A stretch of 64,000 bases of DNA from the NCBI RefSeq assembly GCF_044457565.1, contig NZ_JBITGZ010000002.1, forward strand, positions 62,001 through 126,000. The letters are read 5' to 3'. Positions 38,380 to 49,242 of the stretch are shown piece by piece. The notes beneath the pieces are model-generated. The model ran no database searches, had not been told where the DNA came from, and saw nothing but the letters and a program-made list of their open reading frames with translations. This DNA is from Kitasatospora sp044457565. GTDB lineage: Bacteria; Actinomycetota; Actinomycetes; Streptomycetales; Streptomycetaceae. Every line of letters begins with the position of its first letter. Position 1 is the stretch's first letter. The translations under genes were made by a program, and so were the position numbers.

Positions 38380-39309
38380 GTGAGGGACACACGAGAGAGC
38401 CGGCTGCTGCTCATCCTGCTGGTCGCCGTCGCCTTCGCGCTGATCACCGTCGACATCAAGGGCGGCGAGAGCTCCCCGCTCGGCGGCGCCCGGCGGGCGG
38501 CGGCGAAGGCCCTCGGCCCGGTGGAGCGCGGCGCCGCCTCGGCGGTCGACCCCGTCGCCGACACCGTCCGCTCCTTCCGGGACGCCGTCACGCACCGGGG
38601 CCGCACGGACCAGCTGACCCGGGAGAACACCGAGCTGCGCGAGAAGCTCGCGTCCTCCGACACCGCCGCCGGGCGCACCAAGCAGCTCGACGACATGCTG
38701 CGCACCGCCGGCGCCGGGGGCTACACCGTCAAGGCCGCCCAGGTGATCGCGATCGGCGCCGCCCAGGGCTTCTCCTGGACGATCACCATCGACGCCGGCA
38801 GCGACGACGGCCTCACCCGGGACATGACCGTGGTCAACGGCCAGGGCCTGGTCGGGCGGATCACCACGGTCGCACGCACCACCTCCACCGTGCTGCTCGC
38901 CTCCGACCCCGGCTTCACCGCCGGCGCCCGGCTGGAGGGCAGCGGCGAGATCGGCTTCGCCTCCGGGCAGGGCACCAGCCCGATGAAGGTCTCCCTGCTC
39001 AACGGCAAGGCCCAGGTGAAGGCGGGGGACCGGCTGGTCACCTTCGGTTCGCAGAGCGGGCGCCCGTTCGTGCCCGGAGTGCCGGTCGGCAAGGTGGTGG
39101 AGGTCGAGGCGACCCCCGGCCAGCTCACCAAGACGATCATGGTCGAGCCGTTCGTGCAGTTCACCACGCTCGACCTGGTCGGCGTGGTGGTCGTGCCGCC
39201 GCGCACCGACCCGCGTGACGCCGTCCTGCCGCCCGCGCCCGGCCAGCCGGCCTCCGCCCCGGCGGGGGCGCCCGCCGCTCCGCCCGCCAAGCCCACTGGG
39301 GGGAACTGA
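38380..39309 (+). CDS. mreC: Rod shape-determining protein MreC
   Basis: The 309-residue protein has an N-terminal membrane helix (RLLLILLVAVAFALITV), a coiled coil around residues 70-105 and two beta domains outside the membrane that link MreB to penicillin-binding proteins. A Pro/Ala-rich tail is typical for actinobacteria. GTG at 38380. mreD follows after 3 bases. Confidence 0.94.
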   Translation: MRDTRESRLLLILLVAVAFALITVDIKGGESSPLGGARRAAAKALGPVERGAASAVDPVADTVRSFRDAVTHRGRTDQLTRENTELREKLASSDTAAGRTKQLDDMLRTAGAGGYTVKAAQVIAIGAAQGFSWTITIDAGSDDGLTRDMTVVNGQGLVGRITTVARTTSTVLLASDPGFTAGARLEGSGEIGFASGQGTSPMKVSLLNGKAQVKAGDRLVTFGSQSGRPFVPGVPVGKVVEVEATPGQLTKTIMVEPFVQFTTLDLVGVVVVPPRTDPRDAVLPPAPGQPASAPAGAPAAPPAKPTGGN

Positions 39310-39312
39310 CCC

Positions 39313-39960
39313 ATGCGACTCGCCCGGATCCCCGTCTCGTTCGTCCTGATCCTGATCGGCCTCGTCCTCCAGGTCAGCGTGCTCGGCCGGCTCCAGCTGC
39401 CCGGCGCCACCCCCGACGTCCTGCTGCTCATGGTGGTCGGCCTGGCCATGGTGTACGGCCCGACCGGCGGCTGCCTGGTCGGCTTCGGCGCCGGACTGCT
39501 GGCCGACCTCGCCCCGCCCTCCGACCACGCGATCGGCCGCTACGCCCTGGTGCTCTGTCTGATGGGCTACGCCGCCGGGCTGCTGCGCTCCGACTACGGC
39601 CGCCAGCGCTCGGTGTTCGGCGCGCTGCTGACGGTGGGCGGCGCGGCCGTCCTCTCCACGCTGCTGTACGCGCTGGTCGGCGCGCTGGTCGGCGACACCG
39701 CCGCCCGCCATGTCGGCCTCACCGGCCTGGTGTTCAGCGCTCTGATGTACGACCTGCTGCTGGCCCCGTTCGTGGTGCCCGCCGTGATGCTGTTCGCCCG
39801 CCGCTTCGAGCACGACCCGGTGGCCGCGGCGGGCGGCGAGGGCGGCAGCGCGAGTGGTGAGGGGCTGGGCACCCTGGCCCGGTACCGCACCACCCGGGAG
39901 GCCTCCGCGGGCCCGTCGTACAAGAAGAAGCGCGTCTCCGGTCTGGCCAAGCGCCCGTGA
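39313..39960 (+). CDS. mreD: Rod shape-determining membrane protein MreD
   Basis: The 215-residue protein has five to six membrane helices followed by a basic cytoplasmic tail (SYKKKRVSGLAKRP) that is longer than in the usual 160-180-residue family. It acts with MreC in the elongation complex. ATG at 39313, directly after mreC. Confidence 0.9.
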   Translation: MRLARIPVSFVLILIGLVLQVSVLGRLQLPGATPDVLLLMVVGLAMVYGPTGGCLVGFGAGLLADLAPPSDHAIGRYALVLCLMGYAAGLLRSDYGRQRSVFGALLTVGGAAVLSTLLYALVGALVGDTAARHVGLTGLVFSALMYDLLLAPFVVPAVMLFARRFEHDPVAAAGGEGGSASGEGLGTLARYRTTREASAGPSYKKKRVSGLAKRP

Positions 39961-40052
39961 GCGGCGTGTCCGCCCGCGCCGCCGTCCCTGACACGGACCG
40001 CGCCACCGCCCGCGCCACCGCCCGTTAACCCGCACTCTGGAGCACACGCGAC

Positions 40053-42299
40053 GTGAGCAACATCCCCGAGACCGGCCGCACCCGGCGGGTGACGATCCGT
40101 CTGGTGGTGCTGCAGATCCTCGTGCTGTCGCTGCTCGCCACTCTCGGCGGGCGGCTGTGGTACCTGCAGATCCGCAGCGCCAGCGAGTACACCGCCAAGG
40201 CGACCGGCAACCACATCCGCGAGGTGGTCGAACCGGCCGTGCGCGGGGAGATCCTGGACGCCGCGGGGCGGATCCTGGCCGGCAACGAGACCAAGCTGGT
40301 CGTCTCGGTCAGCCGGACCGCGCTGATGCAGCAGAAGGACCAGGGCAAGGCCGTCCTGAGCAGGCTCGCCGAGGTGCTCGGCATGCCGGCCAAGGACGTC
40401 CAGGAGAAGGTCAGGCTCTGCGACGCCAAGACGCCGCAGCCCTGCTGGAACGGCTCGCCCTACCAGCCGATCCCGGTCACCAAGGACGCCACCACCCAGC
40501 AGGCGATGCAGATAATGGAACGCCGCGAGGACTTCCCCGGCGTGACTGCGCAGCCCACCGCGATCCGGCACTACACCGGGGTCGAGGGCGCCAACGCCGC
40601 CCAGGTGCTCGGCTACCTCTCGCCCGTCACCGACGACGAGGTCAGCAAGACCGTCGACAAGACCGGACTGGACCGCTACCTGCCCTCCGACCAGATCGGC
40701 CGGGCGGGCCTGGAGTCGGTGTACGACCGGGACCTGCGCGGCACCACCGGTGTCACCAAGCTGGAGGTGGACAACCTCGGCCGGGTCATCGGCACCGCCG
40801 GCGCCGTCCCCGCCCAGCCCGGCAACAACCTGGTGACCAGCATCGACGCGCGGGTGCAGAAGGTGGTCGAGGACAACCTGGCGCAGGCCATGTCCGACGC
40901 CCGCAAGACCTTCGACAAGGTGACCAACCGCAACTACGAGGCCGACTCCGGCGCCGCCGTCGTGATGGACGTACACACCGGGCGGATCGTGGCGATGGCC
41001 AGCGCCCCCACCTACGACCCCAACCTCTGGGTGGGCGGCATCACGGGCAAGGACTACCAGAACCTGACCACCAAGGAATCAAACTTCCCGCTGCTCAACC
41101 GGGCCATACAGGGTCAGTCCGCCCCCGGTTCGACCTTCAAGGTGATCTCCACCACCGCCGCCGTGCAGGCCGGCTACCCGCTGGACGGGAAGTACCCCTG
41201 CCCGACCAGCCTGACCATCGGCGGCCGTGAGTTCAAGAACTTCGAAGCGGAGAGCTTCGGCTCGATCTCGCTGGAGAAGGCGCTGGAGATCTCCTGCGAC
41301 ACCGTCTTCTACGGCCTGGCGTACGACCAGTGGATGAAGGACGGCGGCATCAAGCCGAAGAAGGACCCGGGCGACTGGTTCTACAAGACCGCCCACCAGT
41401 TCGGCCTCGGCGCCAAGACCGGCATCGACCTGCCCAGCGAGGTCACCGGCCGGGTGCCGGACCGGCAGTGGAAGCAGTCCTTCTACGACAACAACAAGGA
41501 CGCCTGGTGCGCCCAGGCGGCCAAGGGCGGCAACAGCTACTCCGACCAGATCGCCCGGGAGAACTGCCAGGACGGCTACCAGATGCGCGCCGGTGACTCG
41601 GTCAACTTCGCGATCGGGCAGGGCGACACCCTGGTCACCCCGATCCAGATGGCCCGGATCTACGCGGCGCTGGCCAACGGCGGCACCTTCTACCGGCCGA
41701 CCGTCGCCAAGGCGGTGATAAGCCCGAGCGGGGATCTCGTCCGCGAGATCGCCCCGCACGAGGACGCCAAGTTCCCCGGCGACCAGAAGCTGCTGAGCTA
41801 CATCGACCAGGCCACCGCCGGCGTCGTCACCGGCGGCACCGCCGCCTGGAAGTTCACCGGCGCGGGCTGGCCGCAGGGCAAGATCGAACTGCACGCCAAG
41901 ACCGGCACCGCCGAGGTGCAGGACAAGCAGACCACCTCCTGGCTGACCACCTACAGCGCCGACTACGCGGTCGTGATGACGATAAGCCAGGGCGGCACCG
42001 GCTCCGGCGGCTCCGGCGACGCGATCCGGCGCATCTACCAGGCCCTGTACGGCGTGGACGACAAGGGCAACATCGACACCGGCAAGGCCGTGCTGCCCAA
42101 GCCGCAGGCCGAGCTGCCCAAGTTCAACCCGGACGGCACCGCGATCATCAAGCAGGCCGCCTTCCCGGCCGCACCGGGCACCTTCCTGGACCCGGCGCAG
42201 CCGGCCGGCCCCGCCTCGGCGCTGTACACGGCGGCCGGCGCGGCCCTCGAACCCAACCGCGGCACGTGGAACGGCAGTACCGGAAGGGGCCGGGCATGA
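40053..42299 (+). CDS. mrdA: Penicillin-binding protein 2 (transpeptidase)
   Basis: The 748-residue class B PBP has a short cytoplasmic end, one helix (VVLQILVLSLLATLGG), a dimerisation domain and a transpeptidase domain: SxxK with S360 and K363 (GSTFK), the SCD motif, and KTG at 616-618. A C-terminal extension of about 75 residues rich in Pro/Ala follows the domain. It cross-links peptidoglycan with RodA and MreC. GTG at 40053. Its stop overlaps the rodA start (ATGA). Confidence 0.95.
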   Translation: MSNIPETGRTRRVTIRLVVLQILVLSLLATLGGRLWYLQIRSASEYTAKATGNHIREVVEPAVRGEILDAAGRILAGNETKLVVSVSRTALMQQKDQGKAVLSRLAEVLGMPAKDVQEKVRLCDAKTPQPCWNGSPYQPIPVTKDATTQQAMQIMERREDFPGVTAQPTAIRHYTGVEGANAAQVLGYLSPVTDDEVSKTVDKTGLDRYLPSDQIGRAGLESVYDRDLRGTTGVTKLEVDNLGRVIGTAGAVPAQPGNNLVTSIDARVQKVVEDNLAQAMSDARKTFDKVTNRNYEADSGAAVVMDVHTGRIVAMASAPTYDPNLWVGGITGKDYQNLTTKESNFPLLNRAIQGQSAPGSTFKVISTTAAVQAGYPLDGKYPCPTSLTIGGREFKNFEAESFGSISLEKALEISCDTVFYGLAYDQWMKDGGIKPKKDPGDWFYKTAHQFGLGAKTGIDLPSEVTGRVPDRQWKQSFYDNNKDAWCAQAAKGGNSYSDQIARENCQDGYQMRAGDSVNFAIGQGDTLVTPIQMARIYAALANGGTFYRPTVAKAVISPSGDLVREIAPHEDAKFPGDQKLLSYIDQATAGVVTGGTAAWKFTGAGWPQGKIELHAKTGTAEVQDKQTTSWLTTYSADYAVVMTISQGGTGSGGSGDAIRRIYQALYGVDDKGNIDTGKAVLPKPQAELPKFNPDGTAIIKQAAFPAAPGTFLDPAQPAGPASALYTAAGAALEPNRGTWNGSTGRGRA

Positions 42300-43495
42300 C
42301 CTCCTACGGCTCGTACCGTCAGGTGCGGCTCTCCCCGCAGCGCGGGGCGGTGTCCAAGGCACTGGCCAAGGACTCCCCGCTGCGCCGGCTCGACTGGATA
42401 CTGATACTGGCCGCGCTGGCACTGTCGCTGGGCAGCTCGCTGCTGGTCTGGTCGGCCACCCGCGGGCGGGACCAGCTCACCCACGGGGACCCGCAGTACT
42501 TCCTGTTCCGCCACCTCACCAATCTGATGATCGGTCTGGTGCTCTGTGCGGTGGTCATCGGGATAGGGAGCCGCCGGTTCCGCACCCTGGTGCCCTTCGT
42601 CTACGTCGCCGTGATGCTGATGCTGGTGGCCACCCTCAGCCCGCTCGGCTCCACCATCAACGGGCAGCACTCCTGGATCCAGTTCGGCGGCGGCTTCTCC
42701 ATCCAGCCGGCCGAGTTCGCCAAGCTGGCCATCGTGCTCGGCATGGCCGTCATCGTCTCCGCCCAGGTGGACGCGGGCGAGCGGGAGATCCCCTCCAACC
42801 GGGCCGTCTTCCAGGGCCTGGTGGCGGCCACCATCCCGATGGCCGTCGTGATGCTGATGCCGGACGCCGGCTCGGTGATGGTGATGGCCGTCGTCGTGCT
42901 GGGCATCCTGCTCGCCTCCGGCGCCGCCAACCGCTGGATCGTCGGGCTGCTGCTGGCCGGCGTGGGCGGCTGCGTGGCGATCTGGAAGCTGGGCGTGCTG
43001 AGCAAGTACCAGATCGACCGCTTCGCGGCCTTCGCCAACCCGGCGCTGGACCCGTCCGGTGTCGGCTACAACACCGCGCAGGCCCGGATCGCCATCGGCT
43101 CCGGCGGGCTGACCGGCAAGGGTCTCTTCCACGGGACCCAGACCACCGGCCAGTTCGTCCCCGAGCAGCAGACCGACTTCGTCTTCACGGTGGCCGGCGA
43201 GGAGCTCGGCTTCCTCGGCGCCACCGCGATACTGCTGCTGATCGGGGTGATCCTCTGGCGCGCGTGCCGGATCGCCCGGCACGCCACCGACCTGTACGGC
43301 ACGATCGTGGTCGGCGGCGTGGTGACCTGGTTCGCGTTCCAGGCCTTCGAGAACGTCGGGATGTGCCTGGGCATCATGCCGGTCGCGGGCATCCCGCTCC
43401 CGTTCGTCTCCTACGGCGGATCGTCGATGTTCGCCGTCTGGATCGCGGTCGGCCTCACCCAGGCCGTCCACGGTCAGCGCCCGATAGCGGGCTGA
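42296..43495 (+). CDS. rodA: SEDS-family peptidoglycan polymerase RodA
   Basis: The 399-residue protein has ten predicted helices and the SEDS signature region VAGIPLPFVSYGGSSM near the C-terminus. It polymerises glycan strands with PBP2; the streptomycete gene is also called sfr. ATG at 42296 overlaps the mrdA stop, with GGAAGGGG upstream. The conserved aspartate after PAEFAKLA-type helices is expected in the loop after residue 140. Confidence 0.95.
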   Translation: MTSYGSYRQVRLSPQRGAVSKALAKDSPLRRLDWILILAALALSLGSSLLVWSATRGRDQLTHGDPQYFLFRHLTNLMIGLVLCAVVIGIGSRRFRTLVPFVYVAVMLMLVATLSPLGSTINGQHSWIQFGGGFSIQPAEFAKLAIVLGMAVIVSAQVDAGEREIPSNRAVFQGLVAATIPMAVVMLMPDAGSVMVMAVVVLGILLASGAANRWIVGLLLAGVGGCVAIWKLGVLSKYQIDRFAAFANPALDPSGVGYNTAQARIAIGSGGLTGKGLFHGTQTTGQFVPEQQTDFVFTVAGEELGFLGATAILLLIGVILWRACRIARHATDLYGTIVVGGVVTWFAFQAFENVGMCLGIMPVAGIPLPFVSYGGSSMFAVWIAVGLTQAVHGQRPIAG

Positions 43496-43639
43496 GCGAG
43501 CGCCGCGACTCTCCCGTGGCCCGGCCGGCGTCCACCGCCGCCCGGGCCACCGGTGCGAGGAGCCGGGAGCCGCCGCCGTTCGGCTACCCTTGAGGGTCAC
43601 CCCCTCCCCGCACCTCATCGTCGTAAGGGTTCCTAGTAC

Positions 43640-45593
<1,954 letters not shown>

Positions 45594-45601
<8 letters not shown>

Positions 45602-45776
45602 GGCTCTGGCAAAGTTAGGGCAAATTCTTGCCGGCGCGACTGATCACGACCGGTCGGCGGTCTTGTCAGCACTGCAGACGGGTCCTCGCGATGAGGTCCG
45701 GCAGGCAAAGCAGAGGACCCCTCTGCCCGCCCGTCGGACCGCTCCGGGCATCGTGAGCGAGATCGAGTGGGTCTGA
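45594..45776 (+). CDS. Possible 60-residue protein at the left end of the element
   Basis: An open frame overlaps the last codons of the radical SAM gene. It has a TTA codon at position 8, weak codon bias and no ribosome site; ATG at 45579 is an alternative. It ends just before a terminator shared with the convergent Nudix gene, which is the only contextual support. Function unknown. Confidence 0.28.
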
Positions 45777-45790
45777 CACCCTGATCGCGA

Positions 45791-45834
45791 AACAGTGGAG
45801 CCCTCCCCGATGCTCGGGCGAGGGCTCCACTGTT
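45791..45834. terminator. Terminator near the left end of the element
   Basis: A 14-bp stem (AACAGTGGAGCCCT and complement) with inner CCCC/GGGC pairing. It can end the Nudix operon and shield it from readthrough out of the radical SAM gene. Confidence 0.85.
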
Positions 45835-45847
45835 GAGGTTCGGCGGC

Positions 45848-46315
45848 CTACCGGATTGCCGGGCCTGCCCCGGAACGCCAGTCGTTAATCCGCTTGCGGA
45901 TGCTAGGCACCATGGGAAGGCCATCCATCTCGCCCGGGTCGAACCAGGCCACCTCGTGGGACTCGTCGGACACACGGACCGTGCCGCCGATCGGTCGGGC
46001 GCGCAGGCAGATGGAGAACTCCTGGCGCACCTCGCCGTCGTCGTAGGCGAACACGTGGCCGGGGTTGGTGTAGGTGCCCACGATGCCGGTGATCTCGACA
46101 TCGATGCCGGTCTCTTCGCGGGTCTCCCGGATGCCGCAGTCGGCGAGTGACTCGCCGAGTTCCATCTTTCCGCCGGGCAGGGCCCACATGCCGTTGTCCG
46201 TCCGTCGCTGGAGCAGGACGCGGCCGGCCTCGTCCACAACGACCACGGAGGCTGCCGGTACCAGGCTGTTGGGCTTCGGGGCGTTCGGGTCGTCCTCGTA
46301 GTCGCGCCTACCCAT
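45848..46315 (-). CDS. Nudix hydrolase, possible Pif-like immunity factor
   Basis: The 155-residue protein has a complete Nudix box: GGKMELGESLADCGIRETRE then ETGID, with all the metal-binding glutamates. Family enzymes hydrolyse nucleoside diphosphate derivatives. On the AICE pSAM2 the immunity factor Pif, which blocks transfer into cells that already hold the element, is a Nudix protein, so a similar entry-exclusion role is a reasonable guess. ATG at 46315 overlaps the end of the upstream XRE gene by 8 bases, so the two are co-translated. Confidence 0.85.
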   Translation of the reverse strand: MGRRDYEDDPNAPKPNSLVPAASVVVVDEAGRVLLQRRTDNGMWALPGGKMELGESLADCGIRETREETGIDVEITGIVGTYTNPGHVFAYDDGEVRQEFSICLRARPIGGTVRVSDESHEVAWFDPGEMDGLPMVPSIRKRINDWRSGAGPAIR

Positions 46316-47063
46316 GCTGCGCTCCCTCCCAGATGTTTCGTCCTCGGGACCAGAGTTCTTCCACGTGATCGGCGAAGCGGTCGAACATGCCGTCGGCCTG
46401 GCTGCGCCGTAGATGCATCATCGGTGAGTCGTGGCCGACTCGGCGGGCGAGAATCGGCGTGACGATCATCTCATCGTCGAAGCGGAACACCGACAGGTTG
46501 ACGTGGCCGGTTTCGAAGCGGCCTTCGATGTTCCCGACCTCGCGCAGCCGCTCCAACTCGCTTATCGTCACTGCGATGCGCGTGGACAGGGTGAGCGGAA
46601 CGTCCTCCTCGTCCTCGCGCGCACGAGTGACCGGGCTGTCGGGATCGCCGATCAGGAACCTGACCCGACAGCCGGCCTGCGCCTTGCGGCGAAGCGCGCC
46701 CGCCAGGTTGGCCTGCTCCAGCCAGAGGAAGTAGTTGGTGTAGCCCGCGAATGTCAGCTCGTGCTGGGCCTTGGTGATCAGAGAGCGCCACAGCGATGCC
46801 GGGGCGGCTGACCGGTACGGGAACACCTGGATGACTTCGCGGTCGGGGCCTGTCTTGAGTGCCGAGCGCACGGCGGTGGGCCACACGGCAGCCTCCTCCT
46901 CTCCCAGTGCCTCGCAGGCTGCCCACCGGTGGCGGGCGTGTGGGATACGGCTGGACTCGGAAATCCATCGGCTGACGGTCTTGGCGTCAACGCCGCATGC
47001 CTCTGCGAGCTGCGCTTCAGTCATCTTGGCATTCGCCATCGCGCGCCGGAGAGCATGGTTCAC
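46308..47063 (-). CDS. XRE regulator fused to a PLD-like DUF5919 domain
   Basis: The 251-residue protein has an N-terminal helix-turn-helix (MTEAQLAEACGVDAKTVSRW, residues about 14-33) and a C-terminal domain with FAGYTNYFLW, VRFLIGDPDSP and HVNLSVFRFDDE. These match the phospholipase D-like DUF5919 module found with Nudix genes in streptomycetes. GTG at 47063 follows AGGAGG by 7 bases; the longer frame from 47120 would bury this ribosome site. It likely regulates itself and the Nudix gene. Confidence 0.82.
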   Translation of the reverse strand: MNHALRRAMANAKMTEAQLAEACGVDAKTVSRWISESSRIPHARHRWAACEALGEEEAAVWPTAVRSALKTGPDREVIQVFPYRSAAPASLWRSLITKAQHELTFAGYTNYFLWLEQANLAGALRRKAQAGCRVRFLIGDPDSPVTRAREDEEDVPLTLSTRIAVTISELERLREVGNIEGRFETGHVNLSVFRFDDEMIVTPILARRVGHDSPMMHLRRSQADGMFDRFADHVEELWSRGRNIWEGAQHG

Positions 47064-47309
47064 AGTTCGCCTCCTGGACCCATGGGGGACGGGACGAACC
47101 ATAGCGGCGAAGTGTCCCAAACGTCCTGCAAACGCGGTAGGAACGCCCTGACGTGCGGTGGAGTATCGGGAGTGTCATCGAGACCCGTTGCTCCATGGAG
47201 GGCGGGTTCCCTTTGCGGTCCCCTCGCATGGCGAAGGTGACCTCGGGGTGCCCAAGCTGGAGCGCGCTGACGTCTCGCCCGAACAATCTTTCTCAGAGGG
47301 GGCTTTGAC

Positions 47310-47753
47310 GTGCCCGAGATGCTCACACGACCGCCCGCCCTTGTGGGTGAGGAGTCGTCGTGGTTACCGCGCCACCGGAAGTCGTCGGGTGCAGCGCGGG
47401 GGCGGCTGCGAGCCTTCCTCTCCACTATCGACAAGAACGAACGGCTCCTGGAAGTGGGCGAGTTGGTGATCTCCGAGCTGGTCGCCAACGCGGTGGAGCA
47501 CGCGCGAACGCCGCCCGGCAGGTTGATCGAAGTGCGTTTCGAGATGGTCGCCACCGATCAGCTGCGGATCGAGGTACATGACGCGAGCAGTGAGCATCCG
47601 GTGATCCGGCCGCTGGCCGGTGACGACGACGAGTCGGGGCGGGGCCTGTGTCTGGTCGAAGCGCTGGTGACGGCGTGGGGCTGCTGCCCGCGTCCGGGTG
47701 GTGTCGGGAAATTCGTGTGGGCTCTGATCGGGCCGGTGGAAGGGAAGTCATGA
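47310..47753 (+). CDS. ATP-binding protein, anti-sigma (HATPase_c) type
   Basis: The 147-residue protein has the GHKL ATPase motifs: ELVANAVEHA (N box), HDASS (G1) and GRGLCLVEALVTAWG (G2). This is the stand-alone kinase type related to SpoIIAB/RsbW and abundant in streptomycetes. Codon 19 is TTA, so translation may depend on bldA. GTG at 47310. Its stop overlaps the next start by ATGA, beginning a three-gene operon; it is divergent from the XRE gene. Confidence 0.82.
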   Translation: MPEMLTRPPALVGEESSWLPRHRKSSGAARGRLRAFLSTIDKNERLLEVGELVISELVANAVEHARTPPGRLIEVRFEMVATDQLRIEVHDASSEHPVIRPLAGDDDESGRGLCLVEALVTAWGCCPRPGGVGKFVWALIGPVEGKS

Positions 47754-47908
47754 CAGGGGACAAGCGCCCCGTGCTGGTGCAGGTGGCGCGCTGCCACTAC
47801 TGCGGTGCGGGGATTCGGACGGCGGCGGCGCGGTTCGTTGTGGTGGGTGGCCGGATGCTCGCAGTGCATCGTCGTCACCCGCGTCGTACGGGTGAGGTAG
47901 CGGCATGA
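47750..47908 (+). CDS. 52-residue protein with one CxxC, unknown
   Basis: ATGA overlaps on both sides and GAAGGGAAG upstream support translation. The only motif is CHYCGAGI, half of a zinc ribbon, so it may bind zinc as a dimer. No family recognised. Confidence 0.55.
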   Translation: MTGDKRPVLVQVARCHYCGAGIRTAAARFVVVGGRMLAVHRRHPRRTGEVAA

Positions 47909-48264
47909 GGGGCGCATCGGTGGCCGGCGGGCGGGCGGTCAGCACTGGCGCCCCTGCGGCCGTGCCCGCGCCAGCCGTGCGGCAGGTAACGGCGGGGATC
48001 GATGGGGTGATGCCCGCGGCGTCCTTCAAGGGGGCGCCGGAGGCGGTTGGGGCGTTGCTGGAGGTGGTGCGGATTCTCCCGCTTTCTGTGCAGCACCGTC
48101 AGTTCGTCGAGGGCTGCCTTGCTGGCGGCTTGGCGCTGGAGGTGATCACTCGGCGACTGGAGCGCGTGGGTGAGTTTTCGCTGATGGTTCGCCTGGTGGA
48201 CGTGAAGGGCGACACACCCCGATGGGTGGAGCATCCGCTGCGGATCACGGTGGTGGGGCGGTGA
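47905..48264 (+). CDS. 119-residue protein, unknown
   Basis: The start overlaps the previous stop by ATGA. The first 40 residues are Ala/Pro/Val-rich; the rest forms a helix-rich segment (GALLEVVRILPLSVQHRQFVEG) and a strand-rich end. No known domain. Third of the operon that starts with the ATPase gene; a terminator follows. Confidence 0.5.
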   Translation: MRGASVAGGRAVSTGAPAAVPAPAVRQVTAGIDGVMPAASFKGAPEAVGALLEVVRILPLSVQHRQFVEGCLAGGLALEVITRRLERVGEFSLMVRLVDVKGDTPRWVEHPLRITVVGR

Positions 48265-48317
48265 TCGGGCGGTGACGTCTGAGCGGCCCTGACCGGGGCG
48301 ATCACAACTGAAGACTT

Positions 48318-48360
48318 GCCGGACCACCCCGTTTCCTTGGCGGGTGAGGGGTGGTCCGGC
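48318..48360 (+). terminator. Hairpin after the ATPase operon
   Basis: GCCGGACCACCCC pairs with GGGGTGGTCCGGC (13 bp) across a 17-base loop. Confidence 0.82.
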
Positions 48361-48454
48361 GGGAGTTAACCCGGTGCCGATGGTACCGGGCTCGTCGGCA
48401 TGTCTGTACACAGATGGCGCCCGTTGACTTGTGGATCAGGGGAGTTGAGGGCGG

Positions 48455-48748
48455 TTGTACGGGGATGGCGACTTCTTCGGGGAGTTGGCGGCGGACCTTG
48501 ATCCGGATGCCTGGGTGTGGCTGCCCGGGGTGGACTACGCGACCGGGTGGCGGGCGGCTCGCGTGGCGGCGGACGCGGTGAATGCTCTGCTGGCGGTGTG
48601 TGGGGTGGAGCGGTCGCAGCTGCGGGCGATCGCGGACACTGATGCGCAGGGCCGGGGCGTGGTGCGCCTGGAGGGCGTGGCCGGGGGCTGGCTGAAGCTC
48701 GAAGAGCTGTTGTGCCTGGCGGCGCATGTTCGGCGCGAGGCTGCCTGA
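48455..48748 (+). CDS. 97-residue protein, unknown, TTG start
   Basis: A stop at 48446 rules out a longer N-terminus, and TTG at 48455 is the only early start, with GGGGAGTTGAGGG upstream. The product is acidic with GYDY/WVWLPGVDYATGWRAA-like aromatic stretches and a helical C-terminus. No family recognised. Codon bias supports coding. Confidence 0.5.
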   Translation: MYGDGDFFGELAADLDPDAWVWLPGVDYATGWRAARVAADAVNALLAVCGVERSQLRAIADTDAQGRGVVRLEGVAGGWLKLEELLCLAAHVRREAA

Positions 48749-49172
48749 AAGACGGTCGGTCGCCGTCGCGTCGGGGCAGCTTGGCGCGGGGCCGGCGGGG
48801 GGAGGCTTTGGGCGGTGTCCTTGCGGGGTTGGGGTTGGGCATGGTCGGGGGGCCGTAAGCTGGCCCGCGATCTCGGGCAGGCTTCTGGGCCTGACCGCAA
48901 TTTGGCCGAGTGGCCCCCCGTCCTTGCCCGACGCGGGCCCCGGCCCGGCAAGGTGCGTAAAGCCTCGCCGCGCGGCCGCCCCGGCCACCGCGCGGCAGCG
49001 GACCTTAGCCCGCTCCGGAGCCGCACTTAGCCTCTCGTGCTCCGGCAGGCTCGCGCCAGGGCGGCCCGGCCGCCCGGCCCGGAACGGCCGCAAGGCCGCA
49101 TGCCCGGCCGGGGCGGCAAGGGCCGCCCGGCGGCGCGTAAGCGCCGCCCTTGAGCAAGTGAAGAAGATATGC
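48749..49172. other. GC-rich stretch without a gene in the element
   Basis: About 420 bases with many short GGCCGCC/GGCGGCC words. No reading frame has good codon bias together with a ribosome site. It may hold a transfer locus or be spacer DNA; I see no known origin motif. Confidence 0.35.
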
Positions 49173-49219
49173 GACAGCGGGCCACGATCAGCCGATTCTG
49201 CTGACTGTGGCCCGCTGTC
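49173..49219 (-). terminator. Hairpin after the protease operon
   Basis: A 13-bp stem (GACAGCGGGCCAC and complement) with an inner TCAGC/GCTGA stem, 24 bases past the stop of the inhibitor-like gene. Confidence 0.75.
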
Positions 49220-49242
49220 TACCAGCGCCATCCCTTAGGAGG

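Noticed and set aside
48351..48581. 76-codon frame overlapping the 97-residue gene
   Set aside because: It starts inside the terminator hairpin and has worse codon bias than the frame at 48455.
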